Source: Rhineura floridana (Eukaryota; Chordata; Lepidosauria; Squamata; Rhineuridae). Taken from it: a stretch of 64,000 nucleotides of DNA. The DNA is taken from positions 62,477,230-62,541,229 of the forward strand of contig NC_084486.1 of NCBI RefSeq assembly GCF_030035675.1. The letters are read 5' to 3'. Each line of letters starts with the position of its first letter. Within the stretch, counting starts at the first letter, position 1. This document shows, piece by piece, positions 10,666 to 26,290 of this stretch. Below the pieces are notes generated by a model. It worked only from the letters and a program-made list of their open reading frames with translations. It ran no database searches and was not told where the DNA came from. Position numbers and translations under genes: made by a program.

Positions 10666-11020
10666 GAATAAAGGCCTGGTCAAGTTGGCCTGACATGAAC
10701 AAAACTTTTTCTCTAAATCTGTGTGAAGTTTTAGACTTTCAGCTAACAAGAATATAGAGGTCATGTCCTGATCAGATGCTGGGAAGTCAGAACTAAAGTA
10801 AACTAAAACAGGCCATGCAGAGTTGAAATGCTGGAAGGAACCTTAACAGAAAGAGAAAGTGCTATGTAATACCTGGTGGGAGAGTAAAAACAATAAAGTG
10901 GGGAGAGAGATTAAAGCCAGATGATTTATGATTGTGGCTTTGTTCCGTATTTTAAGAGATTAGATGCTTATAAAAACATATTTTGCATGTTGTAATCCAC
11001 AATTTATGTAGCAGATATAG

Positions 11021-11516
11021 TAAGGGTGGAGAACCTCTGACCCATAGGCTAAATTTGGCCCAGCAGGAGTCCCAATTTGGCACATGAGGCAATTCCTTGC
11101 AAACCACACTCATCTGTCCCACACCTCCAACAGCACAAAAGTTGTTTGCGTTGAAACCATTGCTAAAATTGAGCTTTTAGCAGTGGTTTCAATGCAAACT
11201 TCTTTGTGCTACTAGAGCAAGGAGTGCACCCACTGTTTATCAGTTTATGGGCAGTGGGAGAGCACCGTGCTCCAAGAGCATAAAGCAGTTTGTATTAAAA
11301 CCATGACTACAATGGAGGGGGAAAGCTATGTTTAAGCAGTAGTTTCAATGCAAACTTTGCCAGGTGGGCAGAACAAGCCACCTGTCAGTCATCTGGCATC
11401 ATAATGATGTCAAGTGATCAAAGGGTGGGTTGTCCTGCTTTACTTGTTAAAGTTGACCGATAGGAGATGGAATAGATAAAGATCTGACCCCCAGGCCAAA
11501 AAGGTTCTCCACCCTG
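11021..11516. mobile_element. Non-autonomous hAT element
   Basis: It starts TAAGGGTGGAGAACCTCTGA and ends AGGTTCTCCACCCTG, an inverted pair. Flanks AGATATAG and AGCTATAG agree at 7 of 8 bases. Internal sequence repeats a motif like TTTGCATTGAAACCAT in both orientations. There is no coding frame. Confidence 0.75.
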
Positions 11517-11524
11517 AGCTATAG

Positions 11525-12950
11525 TGTGCAAATGAAGAAATAGTGCCAGTATACACTAAGGTCATTAACACATATTTTTGTTTTCCGTCTGAAAAACAGG
11601 ATAATAGTATGCACAGAGCTGTCGTGCAAGACTAAAGCTGATGTAGATTGTAAAGCACTTGTGAAATGAAAGTAGTAGAATAACTACAGATTATAATCTG
11701 GAAGAAAAGAGTCTGGTTTTATGAATGTGCCCATCATCTGAATTTTCTGCAATTTCAGGACGTTTTCGTATTTCTGAATCTTTGATGTTTAAAATGCTAA
11801 TTCATTCTAACAATACTGTATTTTCTCATTTAACCTCCATATTCTTCAAAGGGACTTCTGATTCAGACCAATACTCCAAGGAAGCTGGAGGAGACTGCAG
11901 CTATGTCTGCCAAAGCCAGAGCTGATAGCAGCACAAACATTTTAATTAATTTATCTTTTAAAATAACTCTGGGAAGCCACCTTAAAAACAACAATGAAAA
12001 ATGTGCTGAAGTGTTTCTGCTGTAATCCAGTTAAGAAGAGACAACAGTTGTATTTTTAATATGTATTTGGTATTAGGTAAAAGTTTGACCTGCTAACATT
12101 TGCCAGATGAAAACAAAGATTTTTGCTATATTCAAAGCGTAAGCGAAGCAACTCAGCAAGGTGTTTTCACAAGATCTGGTGATGAGTATGTTTAGAACCC
12201 ATGCAGTTTTAATCCTAGCCATATATACTCAGAAGTCAGTCCCTGGAAAGTGTGCTTATATCATTGAAATAATTTTTACACTTGGAGCAGATTCTGGAAT
12301 AATAGTTTATATATCCTTAAATGAGCTTTCTGAAGTTATCCTGTTATGCTTTTTGGATCGATCTGAGAAAAAAATTCCTGTCAGGTCCTCTGCATAGATT
12401 CACCACCAGAAATGCTACATGGGGCCTGGTTCATATGTGCATGTGCATCACTGTTTGATAGTGGCATTAAGTGGTGATTTTACATGTGTAAATTTGCCAT
12501 CATAAATCAAAATCCACAGATAGAATAGTTGTATTGTCTCATATATCTTAAACATTATACTTTTCCACAGAAGTAGTTTACACATTCCCCTGCAAGTAAC
12601 AAACTATTGAATAGTCAAGTAATGCACAGAGATGTGTATCAAGCCCATTGAGAAAAAAATCTCCGTGTAAAGACCCAGTCTGTAGGCACTTATGTGATTG
12701 CTCTGAAAAGTCAATCTGTGAACTCAATAATAAATTGTACATCTTCTGTATGCTAACGTTTCTGATACTATATTCTTTTTAGACTTTTCTAAACATTATA
12801 TGCTAGTAATCTTATTAGAATCAGTTCCAAGGCAGAAAAGCCCTAACCATTTAAGAATACTTGAGCAGATGCTTCTAGAACTTACAGCCTGAGCTTGTAC
12901 ATATTGACTCAAAACAAAGTTGTGTAGGTTCCAAGGGGATTTATGGGGCA
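11525..12950. other. Intergenic, nothing firmly recognised
   Basis: There is no supported gene. Half copies of the quasi-palindromic repeat may lie near 12205-12255. Confidence 0.4.
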
Positions 12951-12957
12951 ATCCTAT

Positions 12958-13177
12958 TTATTTATTTATATCCCACCTTTCCTCAAAGGAGCTCAAGGTG
13001 TCATTCATAGTTCTCCCTCTCCCCATTTTGTCCTCACAACAACCCTGTGAGGTATGTTAGGCTGAGATATGGTGACTGGCCCAAGGTCATCCAGCAAGCT
13101 TAATGGCCGAGTGGGGATTTGAACCGTGGTCTCTCAGGTCCTAGTCCAACGCTCTAACCACTACACCACACTGACTT
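12958..13177 (-). mobile_element. tRNA SINE with LINE-type tail
   Basis: On the minus strand the head GTGTGGTGTAGTGGTTAGAG matches the Sauria SINE head. The 3' half differs: CACAGGGTTGTTGTGAGGAC and a GGTGGGATATAAATAAATAA end. TCCTAT on both sides (12952-12957, 13178-13183) is a likely target duplication. The insert splits a quasi-palindromic repeat (GGCAATCCTA upstream, TACACTCCCAG downstream). Confidence 0.8.
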
Positions 13178-14006
13178 TCCTATACACTCCCAGAGGCATA
13201 GCCTTACTCCCAAGTAAGTGTACATATAATACTTATGACTAATAACTGAGATAGCATTTGTGAGTTGTCCCCTCCCAACTGTGTATCTACAATTACCCAC
13301 AATGCACTGGTAGCATTAGGAGTAAGGGCCTTCGAGGAGGCTTAAGATGTACTGGATTCCTCTTTCAGTTTTGGTATCAAGTTCTGTATGCTTGCGTATT
13401 CTTATAAGCGTGGAGAACCCAGACACTGCGTCTGTAGGTTACCTCCTGTGATGGGCATTGGAGCTTCGGATCTATCTCCCAAGGAAGCAGTAAACAGCAC
13501 CCTTCTTAACCCAGTGACTCATTTATTATATCAAACACGTTTCACAGTCACATCATGCCCTATAGCAAGTGAGAGAGGGAAGGAGGGAGAAGACGCGCAA
13601 AGGCTGCAATCTCATCGATTAAGAAACCGTCCTCTTCTCCACGTGTTTGGGCGGTCAGGCGAATAATAATAATAAAAAGAATAATAAAGGAAGCTGGAGG
13701 AAAGTGGCAGGAGTAGGTACCTAGCCCGCCCGCCCCGCACTTTCCAATTGCAGCCTCTTTCGCTTGTTAAGCTTGGATCCTCCTCCTCGCTCTCTCCCCC
13801 CCCCGGCGATTCCCCTTTCTAGACAAACCTCTCCGAAGCCCACGCTTGTCGCATCCGAGGGAGATCCTCCTGCCTCCTATGGACAGCCTCCCCCTGGGCT
13901 CAAGTTGCGCGTCTTCCAACGAGAAGCAGAGCTGGCTTTTCACCTGGCCGTTCACTTGGTGCAAAGCCTGGGCCATCGCAGATCTACCCTGGGCTCAGAG
14001 GGGGGA

Positions 14007-17555
<3,549 letters not shown>

Positions 17556-18239
17556 ATGGATCGTATTCCCTGCGTGGGAGTGGAGAGGAGCAAATCCTAT
17601 TGTGTTTAAACAAACGAAGGAAATGCAGTTCTAGAAAATGTCTTCACTCTTAGCTGCTAAATTTGTTTTCCTAAGTCTTATTTGAGAGCATGCCTGCTAA
17701 TCAGCCACCCTGTGATTACCGTTACCTAGTTATGGGTCCTTTTCTAAGTCTTCATTTCTATGGGAAAAGAGAAGTGGGGGATAAATGCCAATCCCAAACT
17801 TTTCTTCAGAAAATCAGCTCCTTTAGTCCCTTGGAAATCCTTTGGGAGCAGAATGACTTTCAATACAAAAACATGGATTTATTTAAAGTAAACAAACAGG
17901 GCAGGTACACAGAATTTGATATTTATATGATTGCTGATCTGTAGAGAGTGAAAGAAGAGACAGATGTGGATATAACAGTCCGGAAGGGCAACAGAAAGTT
18001 CTCTCGCTATAAGCTTCTCCCTCCCTCCACTCTAGTTTCTTTCAGGTGCCCTGTGACAGACTGAACCACTGTAATTCCATACCCAACCTTAGAATTTGCT
18101 AGATGCTGGACCAGACCATAGTGTGCATACTATAGCATACCCAGTGCTGCATGATCCTGTCTGACCATTAAACTCACTCCTAGACAGTGTGTAATAGTGG
18201 AATATGCAAACTGTAGATTGGAAATGAAGACAGTATTTT

Positions 18240-18245
18240 AATAAA
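18240..18245 (+). promoter_or_regulatory. Candidate NKX1-2 poly(A) signal
   Basis: An AATAAA lies 685 bases after the NKX1-2 stop, followed by a GT-rich stretch (TGTGTATTGT). Confidence 0.5.
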
Positions 18246-18310
18246 ATGTGTATTGTACTATATACTGTCTTGTATTTTAAAGCAACAGTTCCCCAGTGGT
18301 GGGTCTGGGG

Positions 18311-18325
18311 CCACCAGAGGGCAGC
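18311..18325 (+). promoter_or_regulatory. Strong CTCF-like motif, plus orientation
   Basis: GGCCACCAGAGGGCAGCA (18309-18326) matches the full CTCF consensus core. It sits just past the NKX1-2 poly(A) signal and points away from the two intronic motifs. Confidence 0.6.
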
Positions 18326-18485
18326 ATAAACCTTATGTAGGGTTCAATTAAATATTGGGTTAAACAGTAGAATCCTGTGTATATTTACAAGTTCAGTTTC
18401 GATCCCACTCTGTTCAAGGTGGGTGGAGAATTACTGCCAGATAAATGTGGATAAGATTGCACCATGAGTGTGCTACAGACTATGG

Positions 18486-18610
18486 CAGGTGTGAGAAACC
18501 ATTGGCTCTCCAGATATCGCTAAAGTGCAGTTCCCATCAGCTCCAGCAAGCATAACCAGTGGCCAGGAATGATGGGCGTAGTAGTTCAGCAACCTCTGGA
18601 GGGCCACTTG
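18486..18610. mobile_element. hAT MITE
   Basis: It starts CAGGTGTGAGAAACC and carries inverted arms CCCATCAGCTCC and AATGATGGGCGTAG. A perfect 8-bp duplication GACTATGG flanks it (18478-18485, 18611-18618). The right terminal repeat is degraded. Confidence 0.7.
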
Positions 18611-18619
18611 GACTATGGC

Positions 18620-20340
18620 CTCAACCAAAGTGGAGATCCTGTCTAATGTAATGATTTGAAAATACTATTTATTTGTATACAAGACCAGTTTTTTTCTGCT
18701 TTAGTTCTAAAGATATACTTCATACATACAAATAGTATTCTTAATTAAAACCATTGGCAGGAATAGCACCAAATATACCATGAGTTACTGTAGATGCTAT
18801 ACCAACTTTTCTGTCAAAAGGGAGCATCCACAGCTACAATAAACACTTGTTCCAGGTCTTTAATTAAGCCTCTCCTACTTTTGTGCTAGTCTGGTCTGTA
18901 TTCTAGTGCATTGTTGCCATCATCCTGTTGATGAACTCAAGGCAAGGGTTAAACTAAATATTGGGATTGTATGTGTGCTATATTCTGAAATCCAACATGT
19001 CTCTGGCCCATAAACCAGAGATTGCGCTAATACATAATAAGGTAGAAGTCACCAGTGTGTCGCTCATGGGTGCAGTGGTGCCCTTGAGGTCATCTGCCAT
19101 TGCCCACGAAGTCTCTGAGCTCCTCCCCCATTCACTGCCCCCTGTGGTCAGGATGGTTACTTTCCCCCCCTTGAGGAGGAAGTTGGAACTGTGTCACTCT
19201 TACCCACTTCCTCTTTCAGTTCTGTGTACTTTTCAAGGCTTAGATTAATTCTACTGGAAGTGGCCAGAGGGGGTGGTGTCCACAGTACTCACTCAAAAAT
19301 TCAAGTGTGCCCATGAGCTTAAAAAGTTTGGCAACCTCTGGAATAAGACAATCCTGAAGTGTTAAAGAAGTAGATAACATATGACACCCTAAACAAGGAC
19401 AGTTGTTTTTCTAATCATGTGTTCTGGAAGACATTGCCTTTTCATAGTGAGACCTATCTGCAGAGTTTTGTCTTTGTGTAAGAGCCACCTTTTTCTCTCC
19501 TGAAGATGATGCTTTCCTTAGCTCTTTGTGCTACTCACTTCCAGAGTTTACCTCAAAGGGCCATTAACAATTGCACCCATATATATCTTACATTGTTTGT
19601 ATTGTTATGTATTGATACAAGTATTTATATGCCACCCTCCCATAAAGTATCAGGGCAATGCACAGCAATATAAAAATCATTCAAAGCGGTACATTCTTGT
19701 AAGCTGTAAAATTGTAAAACAGCTTTTTGTTGGAAGGACAATAATCTTAGTCCCTTCCTTTAAAAAAAGAAAACAATCACGTCTACTCAAAACTCCTATT
19801 GAGTTCAGTGGAGTTTACTCCCAGGTAAGTGGGTCCAGGACCGCAAAGCCTCTTCAGGCATTATGCAGTATTAATTACACACATGAGCAAGCCAACAGAG
19901 AGTAGCCCTGCCAATTCCAATTGACCTCTGTGAGTTGGAGGGTGATCTTCTGAAGCCGAGAGGTTCCTGTATTCATTTTAGAACCCTAGAAAAACTGTTC
20001 GAAAGCACACCAAGAACTTAAACAAAAACAGGAGGCTGCCCTCTTCAGACTGTCCTCTTCTAACTTGAAGGGGGGGGCAAGAACAAGAATCGAGAAAAGC
20101 AGAGTTAGCATGCTCATCTCCCCTGCTCCCCCAGCATATATAATCTAAGTATAGAAAACCTAAAGAGCAGTAGATTTATTGTGACATTAGGTTTCATGGG
20201 CTACATTTATATATATTTTTATATAAGAGGATTTATATACCACTTAATCATACATGACCTCTAAATGGTTTATATAGTGCCACTTTGTTAGTTGCAGTGT
20301 TATCCTCAATAGACAAAAGTAGGTATAGATAAAGCTGCCA
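18620..20340. other. Intergenic, mostly unassigned
   Basis: A partial quasi-palindromic repeat lies at 19782-19850 and an L2-like LINE tail around 19600-19690. No gene is visible. A poly-G run is at 20065. Confidence 0.4.
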
Positions 20341-20345
20341 TAGCT

Positions 20346-20432
20346 GCAATCCTATGCACACTTATCTGGGAGTAAGGCCCATTGAACACAGAAGGGCTTA
20401 GTTCCTAGTAAATATGCATAGGATTGTCCTGT
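20346..20432. repeat. Best copy of the quasi-palindromic repeat
   Basis: The ends GCAATCCTATGCACA and TGCATAGGATTG are inverted, and GGGAGTAAGGCCCATTG pairs loosely with AAGGGCTTAGTTCC. The unit is about 87 bases with no open frame, which fits a MITE or a small palindromic repeat. Confidence 0.6.
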
Positions 20433-20455
20433 AGAGACTGAGCTATGAATTCAAA

Positions 20456-21799
20456 AGTTTATTTATTTTATTTATTTGTTGAATTTCTATACTGCCCGAC
20501 TAGCATAGCTCTCTGGGCGGTGTACAACAGAGGAATATAAATATACACAGTAAAATCCAATAATTCAGTGCAAGGAACATGTATGTAGGCATCCACAAAT
20601 CTAAAATCAGTTAAACATATTTAAAGACTAAAATAGACTAAAATGCCTGAGAAAAGAGGAAGGTTTTAACTTGGCGCCGAAAAGATAGCAACGTCGGTGC
20701 CAAGCGCACCTCATCAGGAACACTATTCCACAGTTTGGGGGCCACCACTGAGAAGGCCCTAGTTCTTGTTATCATCCTCCGAGCTTCCCTGTGAGTCGGA
20801 ACTCGGAGGAGGGCCTTCGATGTGGAACGTAGTGTACGGGCAGGTTCATATCGAGAGAAGCGTTCCAGCAGGTATTGTGGTCCTGCGCCGTATAAGGCTT
20901 TATAGGTTAAAACCAGCACTTTAAATCTGGCCCGGAAACATATTGGTAGCCAGTGCAGGTGGGCCAGAACAGGTGTTATATGTTCAGACCGCCTGGTCCT
21001 CATTATCAGTCTGGCCGCCGCATTCTGCACAAGCTGCAGCTTCCGAACCGTCTTTAAAGGCAGCCCTACGTAGAGCACATTGCAGTAATCCAATCAAGAG
21101 GTTACCAGAGCATGGACAACTGAGGTGAGGTCCTCCCTGTCCAGATAGGGATGTAGCTGGGCCACCAACCGGAGTTGGTAGAACACATTCCGTGCCACCG
21201 AGGCTACTTGAGCCTCGAGTGACAGGGAAGGATCTAAAAATACTCCCAAACTACGAACCCGCTCCTTCAGGGGGAGTGTAACCCCATCCAGAACAGGGTG
21301 GACATCCACCATCTGATCAGAGAAACCTCCCACCAACAGCATCTCAGTCTTGTCTGGATTGAGCCTCAGTTTGTTAGCTCTCATCCAGTCCATTATCGGA
21401 GCCAGGCAACAGTTCAGCACATTGACAGCCTCACCTGAAGAAGATGAAAAGAAGTAGAGCTGCGTGTCATCAGCGTACTGATGGCTACGCACTCCAAAAC
21501 TCCTGATGACTGCACCTAGCGGCTTCATGTAGATGTTAAAAAGCATGGGAGACAAAACCGACCCCTGCGGGACTCCACACTGGAGAGCCCACGGTGTCGA
21601 GTAATGTTCCCCCAGCACTACCTTCTGCAGACGACCCGCCAAGTAGGAGCGGAACCACTGCCAAGCTGTACCTCCAACTCCCAACTCCGTGAGCCTCTCC
21701 AGGAGGATACCATGGTCGATGGTATCAAAAGCTGCTGAGAGATCAAGGAGAATCAACAAAGTAACACTCCCTCCGTCCCTCTCCCGACATAGGTTCCTG
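20456..21799 (-). mobile_element. L2-like LINE, reverse transcriptase and 3' end
   Basis: On the minus strand the frame encodes reverse transcriptase motifs LLDLSAAFDTIDH, GVPQGSVLSPMLFNIYM and the catalytic HQYADDTQLYFF. The C-terminal part follows in the next frame (ARLIMRTRRSEHITPVLAHL, LHWLPICFRARFKVLVLTYK). The 3' UTR is GTACACCGCCCAGAGAGC, ending in TTTATT repeats. One frame change near 21094 separates the two coding parts. ATTCAAA on both sides (20449-20455, 21800-21806) is a likely target duplication. It is 5' truncated and relatively young. L2 assignment within the CR1/L2 group is tentative. Confidence 0.88.
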
Positions 21800-21985
21800 A
21801 TTCAAATCTTGACTCTGCCATGAACTCATTAGATGCCTTTAAGCAAGCTTTTCTCTGAGCCTCATTCCCCCCCAGCCCCAGTTTGCAACATGGAAGAGAA
21901 TTGTATTGACTTCTGGATAGGATTACAACTAGATAATGTGTGTGAATCAATTTGAATGCTTGAAAATGCTATACAAAATATAACT
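21798..21985 (+). mobile_element. MIR-like SINE, degraded
   Basis: GATTCAAATCTTGACTCTGC and CTCTGAGCCTCATTCCC resemble the body of MIR elements. The L2-like LINE next to it seems to have inserted into it. Confidence 0.4.
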
Positions 21986-22261
21986 ACTACTATTACTACA
22001 TAGCTGGGTACAGAGATAAAAATGATAAACTTCTGGCCATGAACACAAGAGGTCCAGTGCCCCTGTGACTTCTGTGTGCAAAATCCAAATGTACACAAGA
22101 ACAGTGACTATTCATAACAGAGACAAATCCCTATTCTTAACTTGCATATATTTTGGCTTTGTATAGATGTGTCACATCAGTCCTGCACTTGGTATCCTTC
22201 TGACCTCACTCTTTACATCCCCTACTGTCTGTAACCATGTATGTATATTTATTTGCCAGGT

Positions 22262-22372
22262 GAGAATAACACTCCATGAATCTGATGAAGTGGTCATCAA
22301 TCTGTGAAAGCTTATACTGCTCTAAATCTGTTAGTCTTTAAGGTATCACAAGATACATGGCTTTTGCTGCAA
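22262..22372 (+). mobile_element. Retroelement 3' tail (Penelope-type, tentative)
   Basis: GAATCTGATGAAGTGGTCAT and GTGAAAGCTTATACTGCTC followed by TTAGTCTTTAAGGTATCACA match a tail common in turtles and lizards. It is related to the copy at 3001-3062. Confidence 0.5.
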
Positions 22373-22456
22373 GAAATATTTCTATCACCTCTCTGGCTCT
22401 TTCCACAGTCACTCAAAGTTTAATCCTTACTCCTCTGAGCCTTTAAAAAAAACACC

Positions 22457-22470
22457 TGTGCCCTCTAGTG
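22457..22470 (-). promoter_or_regulatory. CTCF-like motif, minus orientation
   Basis: The minus strand reads CACTAGAGGGCACAGG, a good core match. Confidence 0.4.
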
Positions 22471-22683
22471 TACAGTCCTTCAATGGATGGAGACTGGACT
22501 AATAATAAAGTCTTTCATTGTTTACCTTGTGAAGTATGTTAGGACAACAGATTTATGAATTACCCAGGGCTGTGTAGAGGAATTCATGGCTGAACAGAGA
22601 TCTGAATGCCGGTCTTAAAGCTGCAAACAAAACACTTGGGCCACTTCGTTAGTTAATTTTTAAAACAGAACAGACTTTTTCTT

Positions 22684-22905
22684 AACCCAGTGTGATGTAG
22701 TGGTTATATTGTTGAACTGGGACTTGGGCAGCCCAGGTTAAAATCCCCACTCAGCCATGAAGCTCACTGAGTGACATTGGAGAGTCTCTTACTTCTCTTC
22801 TGAACCTACCCCACAGAGTTGTTTTAGGACAACATGGGTGGGTGGGGCATGTATGCCACCTTAAGGTGCATGGAGGACAGGCAGAATGTACATGTGATAG
22901 ATAAA
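22684..22905 (+). mobile_element. tRNA SINE with LINE-type tail
   Basis: The head is CCAGTGTGATGTAGTGGTTA. The second half includes CCACAGAGTTGTTTTAGGAC and a GTATGCCACCTTAAGG region before a GATAGATAAATA end. Confidence 0.75.
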
Positions 22906-23540
22906 TAGAGAGATCCTGCATTAGGCGAGGAGGGGGATAGAGCCCACATGGACTAACCTCATGTCTGGTGGACTCCTTTCCCATCTCCTGCCAGATTGCT
23001 GTAGGCTTCCCCTTGTCTTCCAGCATGTCAAAGGCAAGTCAATGAAATCCTGACTGTCAGACTGGACTACAGGAAAATGTGGACTGGCAACTTTACAGGG
23101 GTTTTTTTGGCCCCTGCAGAAGGAGCACAATGGGAGCACGATTGGGAGTCCACCTGATTGGAAAGAAGGCTGGAGGATCTTGGCAAGCTGGGGAAAGGGG
23201 GAGGCGTAGGGACCCTAACATTAGGCTTCTCCAGGGCCAAAAGATTCTGAAGGGGCCCTCTAATAATCATGCATTATTGTACAAAAGTACAACAGACACA
23301 AGTTATGTGAACGTATATCCATTTCTGCTAACAAGCTATGTTCCGGGTTTTCATAGATTTCTAGAAGAACAAATATTTGGCATGCAGCTTCAAAATAGCT
23401 ACCAAGTGGGGTTTGTAAAACCACAAGACAATCCAATTCAGTCTGATTTTGACAATCATTTCAAATTTAAATGATTTTAAATGATTTTTAAATGATTTTT
23501 AAATCATTTTTAAATCATTTAACAGTTTTAAAGTTTGTGT

Positions 23541-24596
23541 CAGAGATTTGGAGCAATCTTGCAAAGCTCAACGTTGTAATAAGTGTATTTAGGATTACAG
23601 AATTCAGTTTGTACACCTGGTAACATCACACTGACTTCTATTACACATACTCGGATAAAGTGTCAGGCGTTCTTCTCATAAAGGAAGTAAACCTGAATCT
23701 GAACTGTACTACTGCTACAGACTGCAAATGGAGCCTCAGATGACTGAAGCACTATTCAGATGCTTACCTGAGTGAGTGCAGGCTAGAAGTGGGGACAGGG
23801 CAGGGGCACACTTGTAAGCTCCGCCCCCCAACATCACTGCAAACATTGGCTGCACTCTTGACCTTCCTGTGTTGAGAATAGAGATGGGCGAATAATTCTA
23901 GTTCTGGTCTGTGTCAATTCCCATTTCTGTATTAATCTGTGGATTTTATTTTTTTAAAAGACATGAAAATTTCAATTTGGATTTGTATTTAAATATGTAC
24001 TTAACTATTTTATTGCAAATTATGCATTTAAATATGTATTTCATCTCTGTATGCAATTCTATACATATTTTATCTTAAATTCAGCACCTTACACACACAC
24101 ACACACACACACACATGTATTTAGGTATTTGTCCTGGGCCACAAACTGTATCATAAAGTTCAGAGAACTGAAAAAGCTGAAGGATAATTGTATTTGGATC
24201 TGTATATTAGTCTGGGAAGTAAAAATTAGGTCAGTTCACTTAACAATGAAGACAAAATGAAATTGTCTTCCATCCCTAGTTGTAAGCAAAGGTCTGAAGG
24301 GGGAGTCTAAGCATATTTGCATAAACACACCTAGAATTCTCCTTATAGTTAAGAACCCTGATAAAGCAGGTACCCCAATCACAGGGAGGATTCTAAGTGG
24401 GTTCACTTAGAACCGCCTTTCAGACTTTCCTTCTCAAAGTGGGAAGGAATATATGAAATGGAGCTAGTATGTTGGGGGTGGGGCTTATATGTGCAGTGCT
24501 GCCTCTCCCCACTTTTAGCCACCTGCATTCAGAACTTGCTGCAATCTTAAATGCACTTATTACAAAGCTGAGCCTTGCAAGGCTACTCTGAGGCTG
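23541..24596. mobile_element. Long-TIR DNA transposon, non-autonomous
   Basis: The left end (TTGCAAAGCTCA, then GTTGTAATAAGTGTATTTAG) is the inverted partner of the right end (TAAATGCACTTATTACAAAG, then TGAGCCTTGCAAGG). A second inverted block pairs AAGTGGGGACAGGGCAG with CTGCCTCTCCCCACTT. The left arm carries about 120 extra bases between the blocks. The interior holds a (CA)n run and no gene. Outer ends start CAGAGATTTGG and finish AGGCTG; no target duplication is clear. Confidence 0.65.
24091..24114. repeat. (CA)n microsatellite
   Basis: Twelve uninterrupted AC dinucleotides. Confidence 0.98.
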
Positions 24597-24602
24597 TTAT
24601 AT

Positions 24603-24705
24603 AAATTATTTATTTAACTTGTATACTGCTTTATTTCAAGAACTTTCAAAGCAGTTGACATTTCAACAACAATCAATATAAATTCCACATTTAATACAGC
24701 TGCTA
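24603..24705 (-). mobile_element. L2-like LINE 3' tail
   Basis: ATTTATTTAACTTGTATACT and TTTCAAAGCAGTTGACA resemble the reverse of L2-like LINE tails. Confidence 0.5.
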
Positions 24706-25085
24706 ATATAACAATAACCCACATTCTACGTAACACATTTGAGCAATAAATATCTAAACAATGTACATAAGTAAAACAAAAACAAAAGGAAATGATATAC
24801 AAAACAAAAATACAGCAAAATATAGCAAAATAATATAACATAATTACAATATACATCTAAAAATTCACATGACTATTACAAAAAAGCATTCTCACATCTA
24901 ATAATGCAAATCAGGAATTCAAGATACATACTGTACAATGTTTAAATAAAACTATATCTGAAATCCCTTATGCAGGAGATGCTTGTTGTAAGCACACAAA
25001 TATCCTACAGAAGAGAGAGCTAAGCCTCACAGAACCTTTCCATCTTAGTTGGCATACAGAAGCATCTCCTGATTATTTTTAGAGC

Positions 25086-25140
25086 AGCCTTCCTCAACTA
25101 CATGCTGGCTGGAGTTAATGAGAGTTGTAGTCCACTTGTA
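25086..25140. mobile_element. Deleted copy of the short hAT MITE
   Basis: CAGCCTTCCTCAACTACATG joins directly to GAGAGTTGTAGTCCAC, as in internally deleted copies of this family. Confidence 0.45.
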
Positions 25141-25240
25141 ATCCACTTAAAATGTGGATTATTATTATTATTAGCAGCTGTATTGAATGTGGATTTTGTA
25201 TTGATGCCGTTGAAATGTAAACTGCTTTGAGAGACAAGTA

Positions 25241-25474
25241 CAGTAGGTCCCCACTCATACAGCGGGTTACGTTCCGGACCCCCGCTGTAAAGCGAAAACC
25301 GCTGTACAGCAGAACGCATTGAAGATAATGGTGCACGTCACGCGAAAATGATGCGAAAATGGCGTGCGTCAAGCAAAAATTGCAGTAAAAGCTGAACAAG
25401 CGCCGTAGGAGTGAGGCCTTTCTGCAATTGACAACCGCTGTATTAGCGGAACGCTGTAAAGCGGAGCCCTACTG
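25241..25474. mobile_element. Tigger-like (Tc1/mariner) MITE
   Basis: It starts CAGTAGGTCCCCACTCATAC and ends GCGGAGCCCTACTG, flanked by TA on both sides. The inner region GGGTTACGTTCCGGACCCC is typical of Tigger relatives in reptiles. It is 234 bp and non-coding. Confidence 0.85.
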
Positions 25475-26089
25475 TACAGGAAGCCTGGTGTTATTTTGCA
25501 GTAAGCAGCATTAACATTTAGGTGGAAAACTTGGAAACTGAGTGACTGAATTGTAGGGAAAACATGCAAACCTTTTTGGTTTAAATGTATTTTAGCTAAT
25601 GCAACAATTCTCTCCTATCTTAAAAATTTTTTTAGCAGCATGCACATTGTTTTCTAGCACCTGAGTGTACAAGATCACCCCCTCCCTTTTAAGGAAACCA
25701 ATTGTGATTTATAATATAATACAATATAATAAAAACCCTAAAAACCCACAACATGTCAATTTCATCATGACAGCTGCTCTGCAGCTCTTCACCATTGAAA
25801 TCCCATTGTTTTAAAAGACATCAGTATCTTCTTTGGTGTTTCAAATGGCAGTATCTTTGGATCCCTTCCCCTACCTACCCAGCAAGTTTTCCAGCCAGTC
25901 AGCAAGGAATTAAGTAGCCGGGTAGGCCGGTCTGAGCTATTCAAAGAACAGGTTTGGGAAATGCTGAAGCATTTAAACAAATTTTATTTTTCCCCCAAGT
26001 AGATATTAAAATTATTGGATTTCTCGGTCCAATGACAATGTATCTCATCTTGTCCAGCAAGTCCAGTGGCAATTAACTTTGTACGTTTC

Positions 26090-26290
26090 TTGGTTTCTAT
26101 GCCATTGATTTTGCTTTAATTTAAATTCAATTCCTTTTCAATGTAATTTATTAAATTGTAATGTAATTTGATTTATTTTTAGTTAAATTAAATACAGTTT
26201 AACTGTAATTGCTTTGTTTTGAAAATCTGATTTCTTTAAATTTTTTACATTAATTTCAATTTAATTTAATTTCTTAACCTGATTTCAATT
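26090..26290. repeat. AT-rich low-complexity tract
   Basis: Recurring ATTTAATTT and TAAATTAAAT words. No other feature. Confidence 0.6.

Noticed and set aside
13764-14006. Upstream in-frame extension of NKX1-2
   Set aside because: It is open but does not resemble the family N terminus, and ATG at 14007 matches the mammalian start.
19134-19150. CTCF site
   Set aside because: ACTGCCCCCTGTGG matches only the inner part of the motif.
24051-24260. Open frame over the (CA)n tract
   Set aside because: It encodes a TH repeat from the microsatellite.
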